Below, one piece after another: positions 9,728 to 18,760 of a stretch of DNA of 64,000 nt. Numbering within the stretch: the first letter of the stretch is position 1; every line of letters starts with the position of its first letter. Where the stretch lies: positions 62,001 through 126,000 of the forward strand of contig NZ_QYOS01000020.1 in the NCBI RefSeq assembly GCF_003605195.1, written 5' to 3'. The position numbers were made by a program, and so were the translations under genes. Source of the stretch: Aurantiacibacter odishensis. Lineage in GTDB: Bacteria > Pseudomonadota > Alphaproteobacteria > Sphingomonadales > Sphingomonadaceae. Below the pieces are notes generated by a model that had not been told where the DNA came from, searched no databases, and was given only the letters and a program-made list of their open reading frames with translations.

Positions 9728-10132
9728 GTGTCAGGCATCAAGGGCAGGTTTGGTATTGCGAGCGCGGCAGTGGCGACTGCCATGGCGCTGACCCCTGCCT
9801 CTGCCCAGGCGCCCGAACTGGCGATGCTCAATTCCCTCGACAAGGGCACGTGGGAATTGCGTCTGCGTCCCGAAGGGACAACTCAGCGAATCTGCCTGCG
9901 CACTGGCCGGGAATTCATCCAGTTGCGCCATCGCCAGCCGAATTGCGATCGCTTCGTTGTTCAGGATGAGCGGAACGAAGTCACGGTACAGTACACATGT
10001 CGAGGCAACGGGTATGGCCGCACGACCATTCGCCGCGAAGGACCCGACGTGGTGCAGATACGCAGCCAGGGTATCCACGGCGGCGCGCCGTTTTCCATCG
10101 AAGGCGAGGCTCGGCACGTCGGCTCCTGTTGA
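9728..10132 (+). CDS. Small secreted protein (DUF3617-like)
   Basis: 134 residues from a GTG start supported by an AAGGAG site nine bases upstream. The N-terminus (FGIASAAVATAMALTPASAQA) is a signal peptide. The mature part contains GTWELRLRPEGTTQRICLRTG and four cysteines, a layout like the small periplasmic DUF3617 family found in sphingomonads; function unknown. A GTG at 9695 would add eleven residues ahead of the signal peptide and lacks a good ribosome site. Confidence 0.75.
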   Translation: MSGIKGRFGIASAAVATAMALTPASAQAPELAMLNSLDKGTWELRLRPEGTTQRICLRTGREFIQLRHRQPNCDRFVVQDERNEVTVQYTCRGNGYGRTTIRREGPDVVQIRSQGIHGGAPFSIEGEARHVGSC

Positions 10133-10181
10133 CAGGCGGCTTCCGCTTGCCCGCGGCAGCATGAATGCCTAGCGCGCAGAC

Positions 10182-10874
10182 ATGACTGCAAACGAAAAGA
10201 TCGCCGTCGTCCTTCTCTCGGGCGGGCTGGATTCCATGGTGACCGGCGCCCTGGCTCGCGAGCAGGGCTTTCGCCTGCATGCGCTTTCGATCGATTACGG
10301 TCAGAGGCACAGGCGCGAACTGGAGAGCGCTTCGATCATCGCGGGGAAACTGGGCGTGGAGCGGCACGTGCAGTTGCCACTCGACCTTCGCCAGTTCGGC
10401 GCCTCTGCACTTACTGACGACATCGACGTGCCCAAGAGCGGTGTGGGTGAGGACATTCCCGTCACCTACGTTCCGGCGCGCAACCTGCTGTTCCTTGCCC
10501 TGACGACGGCATTTGCCGAAAGTTCGGCGTCGAGCGACATTTTCATTGGCGTGAACGCGCTCGACTATTCGGGCTACCCGGACTGTCGCCCGGAATTCAT
10601 CGCCAGCTTCGCGGAAACCGCGCGCCTGGGGACGAAACAGGGTGTCGAAGGGCGACCCTTCGAAATCCACGCGCCCCTGCAGCATATGACCAAAGCGGAC
10701 ATCGCCTGCGAATGCGATCGGCTCGGCCTCGATCCCGCGTGGAGCTGGTCATGCTACGACCCCGCGCCGGACGGACAAGCCTGCGGTCTATGCGACAGTT
10801 GTCGCCTTCGCCTGAAAGGCTTTGCCGAAGCGGGGGTGGAGGACACCACCCGCTATGCGGCCAAGCCGGACTGA
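10182..10874 (+). CDS. queC: 7-cyano-7-deazaguanine synthase QueC
   Basis: 230 residues. PP-loop ATP pyrophosphatase motif SGGLDS (residues 13-18), then YGQRHRREL and the C-terminal zinc site CGLCDSCRLR with an upstream Cys (WSWSCYDPAP). It converts 7-carboxy-7-deazaguanine to preQ0 with ATP and ammonia, on the path to queuosine in tRNA. The other que genes are not in the window. It stands alone between a secreted-protein gene and the convergent sodC. Confidence 0.95.
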   Translation: MTANEKIAVVLLSGGLDSMVTGALAREQGFRLHALSIDYGQRHRRELESASIIAGKLGVERHVQLPLDLRQFGASALTDDIDVPKSGVGEDIPVTYVPARNLLFLALTTAFAESSASSDIFIGVNALDYSGYPDCRPEFIASFAETARLGTKQGVEGRPFEIHAPLQHMTKADIACECDRLGLDPAWSWSCYDPAPDGQACGLCDSCRLRLKGFAEAGVEDTTRYAAKPD

Positions 10875-10879
10875 TCGCG

Positions 10880-11410
10880 TCAGCTGCGGGAGAAGACGCC
10901 GCAAGCCACGCGGCTGCCCGCTGCGCCTGCCGGGTCGGTCATGTAGTCGTCAGCGCCTTCGTGAACCACGAGAGCCGTGCCATCGGCGTCGAAAATCTGC
11001 GGGATCACCGTGGCGCTGGAACCGCGCAGTGTCGTGCTGACCGTGCCGACGCCTGCGGCAGAGACTTCGGCGTTGGGCAGGTCACCAAGGTGCGCGCCCT
11101 GCGGGTTCTGCGTACCGTGCTGGTTGCCCATCGGGTTCAGGTGACCGCCGGCTGAGGTGAAGTCGCTGGCACTGCAATCGCCGGTCGTGTGCAGGTGGAC
11201 GGCGTGGGTGCCTTCGGAAAGGCCATCCAGAGACACCGACACCATCACTTCGTCGTTCTGCGAATAGAGCATGGCCGTGCCGACATCGTTGCCCGAACGG
11301 TCCTGAATCATGGCGCTGCCGATTTCCATGGCTTCCTGCTCGTAAGGCGTGGCGCAGGCAGCGGTGGCGAGAACGGCAAGTGCGGCGAGGGGAAGGGTGT
11401 GGCGGTGCAT
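10880..11410 (-). CDS. sodC: Cu/Zn superoxide dismutase family protein
   Basis: 176 residues from the ATG at 11410, which has an AAAGGAAA ribosome site. The N-terminal signal sequence ends in TAAC, a weak lipobox, so it may be a lipoprotein. Metal ligands and conserved segments are intact: HAVHLHTTGDC, GGHLNPMGNQHG, GAHLGDLPN, LVVHEGADDY and the C-terminal disulfide Cys in RVACGV. Expected to dismutate superoxide in the periplasm. An upstream in-frame start at 11431 would precede the signal peptide and is unlikely. The stop is five bases from the convergent queC stop. Confidence 0.93.
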   Translation of the reverse strand: MHRHTLPLAALAVLATAACATPYEQEAMEIGSAMIQDRSGNDVGTAMLYSQNDEVMVSVSLDGLSEGTHAVHLHTTGDCSASDFTSAGGHLNPMGNQHGTQNPQGAHLGDLPNAEVSAAGVGTVSTTLRGSSATVIPQIFDADGTALVVHEGADDYMTDPAGAAGSRVACGVFSRS

Positions 11411-11467
11411 GGCGTTTCCTTTGAACTGCATTCCCCTGTCTTACGCATCAGGCCGCCAAAGTTTCCG

Positions 11468-11926
11468 TCACGCGAGGGGCAGGATGCCCAGCGTCACCAT
11501 TTCCGAAATCAGATCCTCGATTGCAGCGCGCGCTTCCGCGTCGACGGTGCTGCCGCCATCGGGAACGGAAACAGGGGTTGCCCGATGCCAGCCCTCGGCG
11601 AAGCGCGCCATGCCGCCTGCTTCCTTGTCGAACAGCGTCATGCCTTCGACCGGGGTGAGAAACAGCCAGCTGCCACCTTGCCGGCAGGCGATGGTGCCTG
11701 CCTGCTCGGCCCAGTCGCCGGAGGGCTCTGCGCCGACGATCCAGCATTCGCCGTCGGAGGGAGTAACGGGCGGCACGCTGGCCTCGCCCTCGACGACGAT
11801 ATGCAGCAAGGCATCGAGGAGGGCGAAAGCCTCGTTCACGGTAAATTCCTTCTGCGCCTGCGCGGCAAAAAGGTTCGGCAGGCCGTGGCGCGGGGTAGAG
11901 GAGGTGAAAGCGAAGGGATCGGACAT
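11468..11926 (-). CDS. DUF2793 protein, end of the GTA cluster
   Basis: 152 residues. The N-terminus (TPRHGLPNLFAAQAQKEFTVNEAFALLDALLH) and WIVGAEPSGDWAEQAGTIA match the DUF2793 family found at the end of alphaproteobacterial GTA and prophage tail modules. It starts 10 bases after the gp15 stop and is the last gene of the operon. Phage members are thought to be tail-fibre or surface-attachment proteins; the role here is inferred from position. Confidence 0.85.
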   Translation of the reverse strand: MSDPFAFTSSTPRHGLPNLFAAQAQKEFTVNEAFALLDALLHIVVEGEASVPPVTPSDGECWIVGAEPSGDWAEQAGTIACRQGGSWLFLTPVEGMTLFDKEAGGMARFAEGWHRATPVSVPDGGSTVDAEARAAIEDLISEMVTLGILPLA

Positions 11927-11936
11927 AGAGTTAGCC

Positions 11937-14120
11937 TTAGTCGAGTGCGGTCAGGAAAAGGGGTTTGGATCGGGCGTGGGAGCCGACTTGCAACACCCAC
12001 AATGGCTTGCCGGGATGTTCTCCATGGAGCGCGGCAAGATCCGCAGCACCGATAGCCAGCCAAGGTTCTGAGGTTTCCCAGGTCACCACCGGCGCGTCGG
12101 GATTACCCAGACCCACTTCGTAGCGCTCGGCCTGCTCGTTCAGCGGCACGTCCACCGTGCCACTCCAGCCCCAGCTGCCACGCGAACGGCGGGTCCAGCG
12201 CAGCACAAGGCTGCCATCGCTATCGCGGACGGCGCGGCCGTGCACGGGCGTGAGTGGCTCGCGGCTTCGCCCTGCAGCCATGATCGGCGCGACCACGGCT
12301 TCGTTATCGGCAAGGCCGATCGCAGCAATCACACGACTGTCAGAGACTTCGCTCGGCTGCAATGCAATCGGCTTGCGGTCGAGCAGGATGAAACCCGCCC
12401 CGGCAGGCGTGCCACCAGCGGCGACGTGTTCCGTACCCCCGCGACCGCGAAGGAGTCCTGAGAGAAGCCATTGGCCTCCGCCTAGGTCCTCCGCATGACA
12501 GAACTGGATGATTTCCTCTCCGACCACCGCGCGGTTTGCGCCGCTCGCAAGGTCGTCCGGCGTGGCCGTTGGCAGGACGAGGTCCGTTGCGTCCAACAGA
12601 ACGTCCAGAGTCGCCTGCCGATCGATGAACAGGGCGCTGCCGGGCGCAAGGGCGGAGGACGTGGTACCGGTTATGCTGCGCCGCGTGCCAGTGCCGCCGA
12701 TAGGCACGAGGCTGCCGCCACGCTCGGCGTAGAGCGTAGCGCCGGTCCACCCGGACGTTGCCGAGCTGGGTGCGGCGAAGACCTGCCGCTGGTCCATGCT
12801 GCCTTCACCGTCCCAGGGCAATTCGACTGCGCGCAAGGTCGTGGGGCTTGCGACCGCGTCCTTGGGACTGGCGGGCGTGCCGGGGTCGGTCGGCGTCTCG
12901 GCGCCGCGCAGATAGGGCAGGCGGAGCAGTTCAAGCTCCAGCCCGTTCTCGCGCCATTCCCACGCCTCGATCCGCCACTTGCCGGACTTGCCCGGCACGG
13001 TGACGATCTGACCGGGGCCGATTGCCGGATCGAGCTGGGCCACGCGGTAGGCCATGCGCTCCTGCGACCAGCCAGCGCGTTCGGCGGCGTCGTCTGCCAG
13101 TTTGCGAGCTTTCGTCGCCGCAAGTGCTCCGGGAAATTCCACGATGCGGCTGCGACCGGCCTGTGCCCGCCCGCCCGCCCGTTGCAGACCTGCCTGGTAA
13201 TCGCGGTCGACGTCGTAATAACGCAGGCCGCCGGGCAACTGGACCGCGTCTGCCCGCCGCTGGCTGGCGCGTCCGGACACGGCACCGAAACTCTCGCGCG
13301 ACAGGTCCACCGCAGCTTCGGGCAACCGGGCGACGGGTTCGCCCGCCGGATGACCGTCGAAGAACGTCAGCCGCGTCCCGCTGGCATCGCAGGCGAGGGG
13401 ATAGACCCGGTCGACCGAATCGAGCACCGCCTGAAGCGGGCCGCCGGAGTCGGAATAGCCTTGCAGGCCTGGCAGCACGCGGTCCGCAGAGCCCGTCGCG
13501 ATGGCGGGCGAAACTATGGATTGCAGGCTCACCGCGCCATCGTCAGCCACGATCTCGAAGGTAAGAGCGGGAATGCGGTTGCCGAAGTCGCCCAATTGCA
13601 GGTCTTCGAACACGCAATAGGCCAAGCCCCGGAAGGCAGGGCAGGCCGCGCCCTTGTCGGCCGCGATCAGCGGGTCGGGCTGCTGGTCGCCGTGGCCGGA
13701 ATGGACGCGGAACGTGCCGCCCACCTTCAGGTCGCCCGCGCTTCCGCGCAGCAGGTTTCCGTCCGCCCAGATGCGCCGGACAGTGGCAACCGGGCGGCTC
13801 GCCAGAGCGACCGCGAACGAGGTGGAATAGCTGTAGGTGGTGACAGAGGGCTGACCTTTGCCGCCGCCTGCTTCCTCGCTGCTTTCGACGAGGTCGGTAG
13901 CCCAGATGATCGTTCCGGCAGCGCGCATGGTGCCGAAATGGCGCGGCACGGGTGTGCCGTAGCTGGAGGTGGTGACGCTGAGTTCCTGCAGGCGTGGGCC
14001 TTCGCGGTCTGCGGGGCCGAACAGCGCGCCGTCGATCTGGCTGCCGAGCAGCGAGCCCAGCGCACCGCCTAGCGGTCCGCCGATGGCCGTGCCGACGGCA
14101 GTCAATACGAGAGTAGCCAT
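11937..14120 (-). CDS. GTA gp15-like baseplate / host-specificity protein
   Basis: 727 residues. The N-terminus MATLVLTAVGTAIGGPLGGALGSLLGS and the segment GPADREGPRLQELSVTTSSYGTPVP match the start of GTA gp15 (phage-tail_3 type). The middle has the tail-protein signatures QLPGGLRYYDVDRDYQAG and MAYRVAQLDPAIGPGQIVTVPG. The gp15 of Rhodobacter capsulatus GTA is much longer (about 1,300 residues) and carries a TIM-barrel region that I do not see here. Likely part of the baseplate that contacts the recipient cell. Confidence 0.9.
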   Translation of the reverse strand: MATLVLTAVGTAIGGPLGGALGSLLGSQIDGALFGPADREGPRLQELSVTTSSYGTPVPRHFGTMRAAGTIIWATDLVESSEEAGGGKGQPSVTTYSYSTSFAVALASRPVATVRRIWADGNLLRGSAGDLKVGGTFRVHSGHGDQQPDPLIAADKGAACPAFRGLAYCVFEDLQLGDFGNRIPALTFEIVADDGAVSLQSIVSPAIATGSADRVLPGLQGYSDSGGPLQAVLDSVDRVYPLACDASGTRLTFFDGHPAGEPVARLPEAAVDLSRESFGAVSGRASQRRADAVQLPGGLRYYDVDRDYQAGLQRAGGRAQAGRSRIVEFPGALAATKARKLADDAAERAGWSQERMAYRVAQLDPAIGPGQIVTVPGKSGKWRIEAWEWRENGLELELLRLPYLRGAETPTDPGTPASPKDAVASPTTLRAVELPWDGEGSMDQRQVFAAPSSATSGWTGATLYAERGGSLVPIGGTGTRRSITGTTSSALAPGSALFIDRQATLDVLLDATDLVLPTATPDDLASGANRAVVGEEIIQFCHAEDLGGGQWLLSGLLRGRGGTEHVAAGGTPAGAGFILLDRKPIALQPSEVSDSRVIAAIGLADNEAVVAPIMAAGRSREPLTPVHGRAVRDSDGSLVLRWTRRSRGSWGWSGTVDVPLNEQAERYEVGLGNPDAPVVTWETSEPWLAIGAADLAALHGEHPGKPLWVLQVGSHARSKPLFLTALD

Positions 14121-14130
14121 GGAATATCCT

Positions 14131-14538
14131 TCAGTTGCCGGTCAGGCGCCAGCGGGCGACGACTGGCCAGGGCAAGGGCGCCGGGCTTTCCACCACGCGC
14201 CCCAAACCGGCATGGGCATGGATCAGCGACGATCGGGGGCCGACAATCGCGAGATGGAATTGCGCGGTCGAGGGGCGAAGCAGGACGACATCGCCGGGCC
14301 GCGTGCCACCTTCATGCGGAACCAGCCCGGCAGCGGGGAGCAGGCGGGCAAAGTGTGCAAGATCGAGGTTGCGCATCGCGTAGCGCGGCACCGCAGGCGG
14401 CGTTCGCCCGATCCGCGCCAATGCTGCGTAAACAAGTCCGATGCAGTCGACGCCGGTGCCGGGATCGCGGCCAAGCAGGCGGAAGGGCGCGCCGACCATC
14501 TGCTGCGCTGCTTCGGCGAGGGCTGTCGCATCGCTCAC
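14131..14538 (-). CDS. GTA gp14-like NlpC/P60 peptidase
   Basis: 135 residues. NlpC/P60 catalytic features: Cys32 in GVDCIGLVY, His95 in QFHLAIVG and a third polar residue in the following HAHAGLG. In GTAs and phages this protein sits in the tail tip and cuts peptidoglycan peptides to let DNA through the recipient's wall. Its start overlaps the gp13 stop by four bases, and gp15 follows 10 bases after its stop. Confidence 0.93.
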   Translation of the reverse strand: MSDATALAEAAQQMVGAPFRLLGRDPGTGVDCIGLVYAALARIGRTPPAVPRYAMRNLDLAHFARLLPAAGLVPHEGGTRPGDVVLLRPSTAQFHLAIVGPRSSLIHAHAGLGRVVESPAPLPWPVVARWRLTGN

Positions 14539-15353
14539 GAGGAACTCGTGGGATAGCGCGTGAGCAAGTCATTGCCGGGCAGGAACGGCTCCCCTTGGAA
14601 ATTGGCGGCGTTGCCGAAGCGATTGGCGCAGGTCTCGATGGTGTGATCGCAACCCTCGCGCAGGTAGGCGCGGTGGCCCGCTGCCAGGTCGGTTGCGATG
14701 GATTGGTCAAGCACCAGCAAGCCGCCCAGCACATCCACGACATGCATCGTGATCCCGGAATGCGGGCCGTCAATCCAGCGCACTTGCCCGTGGCGGTAGG
14801 CTTCGGCGGAAGGTCCGCCAAAGCCCACGGCGTTTCTATCTGCATCGATCAGCGAGGCATGGCCGATCCGCGTGAAGCGCGCGGGGTTCAGGCGGCACGC
14901 GGCATCGCAGAAGGCGGCACGGCACGTGGGGCTGGTGCGAGGAACGAAGTCTTCCTCCAGCGCCGCCTTGGCGGAGCGCAATTCGGCGGTGAAACCCTGA
15001 TCCTCCGCAGAGATGTTCCCCAGCGTGCCGTGAAAAAGGCTTGCGCGAGACAGGCTGGTCCAGTCGACAAGGCCGATGGCCACGCGTGCATCGGCGTAGC
15101 GCCCGCTTTCGAGGTCCGCCGCCGAAATGGTATCGTGCGCAAGGATTCCCTGCACTTCCACGCTGTCCCGCTCCAGCTTCGCGGTGCGGCGGATGGCGGA
15201 GGGCAACATGCCGGGCGCTGCAAGATGGGTAACGCCGTCGAACGTGAGCGGGCGATTGTGGCTGGTGAACGCCAGCGTCACCCCGTCCCGGCGCTCGATA
15301 CGCCACCACGTGGCAACGCCTTCCAGCTCGTTGCCGAAGAACACGGGCGTCAT
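14535..15353 (-). CDS. GTA gp13-like hub protein (DUF2163)
   Basis: 272 residues of the DUF2163 family. Five cysteines occur in the C-terminal half: Cys144, 149 and 153 (TCRAAFCDAACRLNP) and Cys235 and 242 (EGCDHTIETCANRFGN), followed by the family motif FLPGNDLLTRYP. In the R. capsulatus particle the hub protein binds an iron-sulfur cluster, and these cysteines fit that. It joins tail tube and baseplate. Starts and stops overlap both neighbours (ATGA). Confidence 0.93.
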   Translation of the reverse strand: MTPVFFGNELEGVATWWRIERRDGVTLAFTSHNRPLTFDGVTHLAAPGMLPSAIRRTAKLERDSVEVQGILAHDTISAADLESGRYADARVAIGLVDWTSLSRASLFHGTLGNISAEDQGFTAELRSAKAALEEDFVPRTSPTCRAAFCDAACRLNPARFTRIGHASLIDADRNAVGFGGPSAEAYRHGQVRWIDGPHSGITMHVVDVLGGLLVLDQSIATDLAAGHRAYLREGCDHTIETCANRFGNAANFQGEPFLPGNDLLTRYPTSSS

Positions 15354-17665
15354 ACGTCCTCGCGCACTTCGACAAGCGGCACCGAGGGGGCCTCACCTGC
15401 GGCAAAGGTAGAGCAGGAGATGTCGAGCCGGTCCTGTGCAAACCGTACGGGCACGTCGAACAGGAACCCTGCGCGCACTTCGGTTCCTTCGGGCGGGGCA
15501 TCGCTCAGCACGACGCGACCACCGGCGCCCAGCGTCCAGTCTGTTGTCTCCACGCCGCCTACGCTGACCCGAATCGTTTCCGCGCGGGGGCGAGTGATCT
15601 GGCGGACCTGTGGATCGTTGCCCGCACCGTAGGACTTCGACAGCCGGAAGGTTGCGGCAAGACCGTCGCCGGTGCCGATCAGCTGGTCTGTGGGCGTGGG
15701 GCTGCCGGTAAGGCCGTTGGAGCTGAAATCGAACGGGTCCGCCAGCCTGAACCCGCGGGCGGGGCCGCGGCGGGCACGGAAGAATTCCAGCAGCACGCCC
15801 AGCTCGGCCTCGGACCTGAGGCCGGGACCGACATCGTAATGCATCCGCGCGTCGCTCCACTGACTGTTGCGCCGTTCGAAACCCGACGCGGTGAGCGAGA
15901 TGGAGGTGGAGAATTCGGGGCTGGCGGCGGTATCGCGCCCCAGCGCCAGCGGGTAGAGCACATCGTCGAAAGCTTGCAATTCGTCCTCCTGGGATTGGGT
16001 CAGGCGCACGTATCCGTCGCGCAGGACCTGGGGCATGGCCCATACGAACTGGCGCGGAACGCCGCGTTCGATGGCTTCGTCCACGCCGTCGTCGATCAGC
16101 TGCCAGAATGCGTCCGCGTCGGCCGGGTCGAGCACGAAGCCGGATAGGTAATCCTGCACGGCCAGCGGGTAGCCGAGCCGTTGCTGCACTTCAGCGTAGG
16201 CCCTCAGGCGCCGGGCTTCGGCTCCCGTGGTCAGCCAGTCGTAATCCTCGAGCTGAAGCCGTTCGTAGGCGGGATAGGCCCAGTCTGTCGGCATGTTCGC
16301 GCGCCGCAATTCCGGCCATTTCGGGTCGAGCACGGTAGGTGTGAATAGCAGCAGATAGACCTGCGCCGCCTCTCCCGCCGTCGCCTTAACCGTGTCGCGG
16401 ATCGCCTTGGTGGCATTGGCAAGGCGCTTTCCGGCCCAGTCGAGGTGGTTGAGCTGCGCTTGGTCCAGCGTCGCGGTGAGGTCCGGAATGTCAGGCGCAT
16501 CGGGCACAAGCCGCCGGGCGTCCTCGTCATAGATGCACAGCTTGCCTTCGGGCGTGATCCACCACCACGGTTCGCCGATCTGGAAATGCACCGGCAGTCC
16601 TGCGTCCATCACCTGCCGGACAAGCGCCGTCGCGACCTTGTGAAGGAAGAACATGCCTTTCGAAAGCGGGGTGATAAGCGTGGAGGGCGGGTCCCACCCC
16701 GTCAGCGCCAATTCGCCGTCGTAGGTGCGCTGGCCCCATTCGGGCGGGCAATGCTCGGCAAACAGTTCAAACGAAAGCGAGACGACCGGCTCGAAACCGA
16801 ATTCCACGCAGCGGGCGAAGAAATCCTCGTGCCAGGCGATGAACGGCTGGCACAGCACTCCCGTCGGTTCTGCCTGCAACTTTCCCTGCTTTCGCGTGAG
16901 CCTGTAGTAATGGCTCATGCCGACGTAGTGGACCAGCGCATCGCGGTAGCCCAGTTGCATGATGCCGCGCATCATCCGGGCAGGCGTGAGGTTGTAGCTG
17001 TCGTCGTAGGCGGTGCACATATGCAGGCCGTGCGGCGGCACGATCACGTCGCCGATGGTCAGCATGGCGCGGTCGCCGTCGCAGTTGATCTCGGTCAGCT
17101 CCACCCATCCGTTGCTGCGGGCGAAGAGCAGTCCCGCGGCGTCGGGATCGTAGGTCGGGGCCACCAGAGAGATGAACATGCGGTCTATGTCGCCGGGCGC
17201 CACCGCGTCGCCGTCTGCCAACCATCCTTCGCGCAGGGCCGAGAACGGCAGGTTCACGCTCGCATCCTGCGGCGTTCCCTCGGCGTAGTTCCACAGCCGC
17301 ACATACCAGCTACGCGCGGTTCCCGAAGCATCGCGGCCTTCGATAGTCAGCGTTGGCCCGTGCACCGCATCCAGTGGCAGAACGCCGTCGGAACGCCAGC
17401 GGAAGCTGAGCGTGGTGCGCGAATAGTCGCGGTCGGTATCGTAGGAGAGCAGCGGGTGGTCGAACCGGTCCTCGCTCTCCCAGATCAGCCCGACCAGCCC
17501 GCCCGCAAGCTGCAGTTCGAGATCGACCCGCAGCGAATCGGGGCCGGTGGAGACCACGCTGGCCATGTCGCCGCGCGGGAAATCCACGGTCCAGAAGCGC
17601 GGGTCGAAGCGCTGGATGAAATCGGTGTCCTGCCCATTGCGTTCACGGGCGAGCCAATAGGCCAT
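15350..17665 (-). CDS. GTA gp12 (DUF2460) with long N-terminal TIM-barrel-like extension
   Basis: 771 residues. The C-terminal ~200 (from EFSTSISLTASGFERRNSQW through FFRARRGPARGFRLADPFDF) is the DUF2460 distal-tail domain, which on its own is the whole of gp12 in R. capsulatus GTA. About 555 residues are added in front: a beta-rich start (ERNGQDTDFIQRFDPRFWTV) and a region resembling a glycosidase-like TIM barrel (VHYVGMSHYYRLTR, VSLSFELFAEHCPPEWG, FQIGEPWWWITPEGKLCIYD). Database entries call such N-terminal regions non-contractile tail sheath domains; I recall this and cannot check it. Expected in the distal tail or tail decoration. Confidence 0.88.
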   Translation of the reverse strand: MAYWLARERNGQDTDFIQRFDPRFWTVDFPRGDMASVVSTGPDSLRVDLELQLAGGLVGLIWESEDRFDHPLLSYDTDRDYSRTTLSFRWRSDGVLPLDAVHGPTLTIEGRDASGTARSWYVRLWNYAEGTPQDASVNLPFSALREGWLADGDAVAPGDIDRMFISLVAPTYDPDAAGLLFARSNGWVELTEINCDGDRAMLTIGDVIVPPHGLHMCTAYDDSYNLTPARMMRGIMQLGYRDALVHYVGMSHYYRLTRKQGKLQAEPTGVLCQPFIAWHEDFFARCVEFGFEPVVSLSFELFAEHCPPEWGQRTYDGELALTGWDPPSTLITPLSKGMFFLHKVATALVRQVMDAGLPVHFQIGEPWWWITPEGKLCIYDEDARRLVPDAPDIPDLTATLDQAQLNHLDWAGKRLANATKAIRDTVKATAGEAAQVYLLLFTPTVLDPKWPELRRANMPTDWAYPAYERLQLEDYDWLTTGAEARRLRAYAEVQQRLGYPLAVQDYLSGFVLDPADADAFWQLIDDGVDEAIERGVPRQFVWAMPQVLRDGYVRLTQSQEDELQAFDDVLYPLALGRDTAASPEFSTSISLTASGFERRNSQWSDARMHYDVGPGLRSEAELGVLLEFFRARRGPARGFRLADPFDFSSNGLTGSPTPTDQLIGTGDGLAATFRLSKSYGAGNDPQVRQITRPRAETIRVSVGGVETTDWTLGAGGRVVLSDAPPEGTEVRAGFLFDVPVRFAQDRLDISCSTFAAGEAPSVPLVEVREDV

Positions 17666-17677
17666 TACCTGTCTCCC

Positions 17678-18262
17678 TCAGCCTTCTCTCATTGCGCGGG
17701 CAACGGCGCTTGCGACCTGGCGGGAGGAGCGTTGCAGCATCACCGGCGCATCGGTGCCGCGCGGAGCGGCGAGGTTGATCGAAACGCGCACATCGCGCCC
17801 GCCACCCGGTTGCGGAATGCCGGCCTCGACGCGGCCTGCACTGGTGGGCACGAACAGCTCCGGCCCGCGCTCGCCGACGAGATAGGCACTGCCAGGCGCG
17901 ACGGGACCGCCGGTGGCGCGGCCGGGCAGACCGAGGACCGAACCGACGAGGCCGTTCAGCAGCGAGCCCAGCCCGCCTGCGCCGCCGCCCTGCCCCTTTC
18001 CGAACAGGCTGCCGATGCCGGACTGCACCGCTTGCGCTGCGATCTGGTTCATCGCGTTGAAGGCCACGTCCTTCAACTCGTCGAAGCCCAGCTTGCCGCG
18101 CCGGATAGCGGACAGCAGGCCGCGCTCCAGGACGTTCCCGGCGCGGGAAAAGCCGTCGAGCAACGAGGTGTCGAGGCTGGTGCGCATCGATTCCACGTCG
18201 GCGCGAAAGCCGGCGGTGCTGGCGCGCACGTCCACCATCAGGGTTTCCACGGTGTCATCCAT
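17678..18262 (-). CDS. GTA gp11-like tape measure protein
   Basis: 194 residues, as short as other GTA tape measures, which fits a short tail. The helical N-terminus (ETLMVDVRASTAGFRADVESMR) is followed by a glycine-rich hydrophobic stretch (FGKGQGGGAGGLGSLL) and the typical C-terminal motif RATGGPVAPGSAYLVGERGP. It sets tail length and is probably ejected with DNA. It overlaps the gp10.1 gene by 8 bases. Confidence 0.9.
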   Translation of the reverse strand: MDDTVETLMVDVRASTAGFRADVESMRTSLDTSLLDGFSRAGNVLERGLLSAIRRGKLGFDELKDVAFNAMNQIAAQAVQSGIGSLFGKGQGGGAGGLGSLLNGLVGSVLGLPGRATGGPVAPGSAYLVGERGPELFVPTSAGRVEAGIPQPGGGRDVRVSINLAAPRGTDAPVMLQRSSRQVASAVARAMREG

Positions 18263-18449
18263 TGCTGTCTTGCTCCAGGAGACGGTCGAGGTCGGCGCGG
18301 CTCATGCCGTCCGCTTCGCCATCGGGGGTTTCGAAAATGCTGGCGAATTCGCGCGGCGTGGCTTGCCAGAACCAGTGCGGCGGCCAGCCGAAGAGGCGCG
18401 CGGCCACACCGGCAAGGCGCCGGGCATGGTCGCCGAACCGCTCGTTCAT
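18255..18449 (-). CDS. GTA gp10.1-like tail assembly chaperone
   Basis: 64 residues from the ATG at 18449, which overlaps the gp10 stop (ATGA). The segment RLAGVAARLFGWPPHWFWQATPREF matches the small rcc01693/TAC_2-type protein encoded between gp10 and the tape measure in GTAs. Likely helps load tail tube protein onto the tape measure. The frame is open further upstream but that part is inside gp10. Confidence 0.85.
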   Translation of the reverse strand: MNERFGDHARRLAGVAARLFGWPPHWFWQATPREFASIFETPDGEADGMSRADLDRLLEQDSNG

Positions 18450-18760
18450 GACCGGCCTTGCAGGATCTGCTTGAGCAGTTCGCGCAATGGGCCGGAGGCT
18501 GCGGCAAGGCCCATGGCCATCACCGCCTCGCCCATGACATTGCGCGAGATGCTTTCGCGCCCCTCGCAGCAATGCCAGAACAGCGCGGCGATTTCCGCCA
18601 GCCGCAACCGGCCCTCGCTGGCGCGTTCGACCAGGGCGAACAGCGGGCCGAGTTCGTCCTCTGCCGCCACCAGCGCGGCGAAGGTCGGGCGCAGGACGCG
18701 AACCTGCCCGGCGACGACCAGGGCAGCCTCGCCGCGTTCGGGATTGGCTGTCTGGCTCAT
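18446..18760 (-). CDS. GTA gp10-like tail assembly protein
   Basis: 104 residues of the GTA-gp10 family (LRPTFAALVAAEDELGPLFALVERASEGRLRLAEIAALFWHC). It lies between tail tube and gp10.1, the usual place of the first tail assembly chaperone. ATGA overlaps join it to both neighbours, so its translation is probably coupled to the tail tube gene. Confidence 0.88.
   Translation of the reverse strand: MSQTANPERGEAALVVAGQVRVLRPTFAALVAAEDELGPLFALVERASEGRLRLAEIAALFWHCCEGRESISRNVMGEAVMAMGLAAASGPLRELLKQILQGRS

Noticed and set aside
12495-14072. 525-codon plus-strand open frame
   Set aside because: Antisense shadow of gp15.
16445-18451. 668-codon plus-strand open frame across GTA genes
   Set aside because: Antisense to gp12, gp11 and gp10.1, all of which have clear family motifs; His/Arg/Gly-rich artefact translation.
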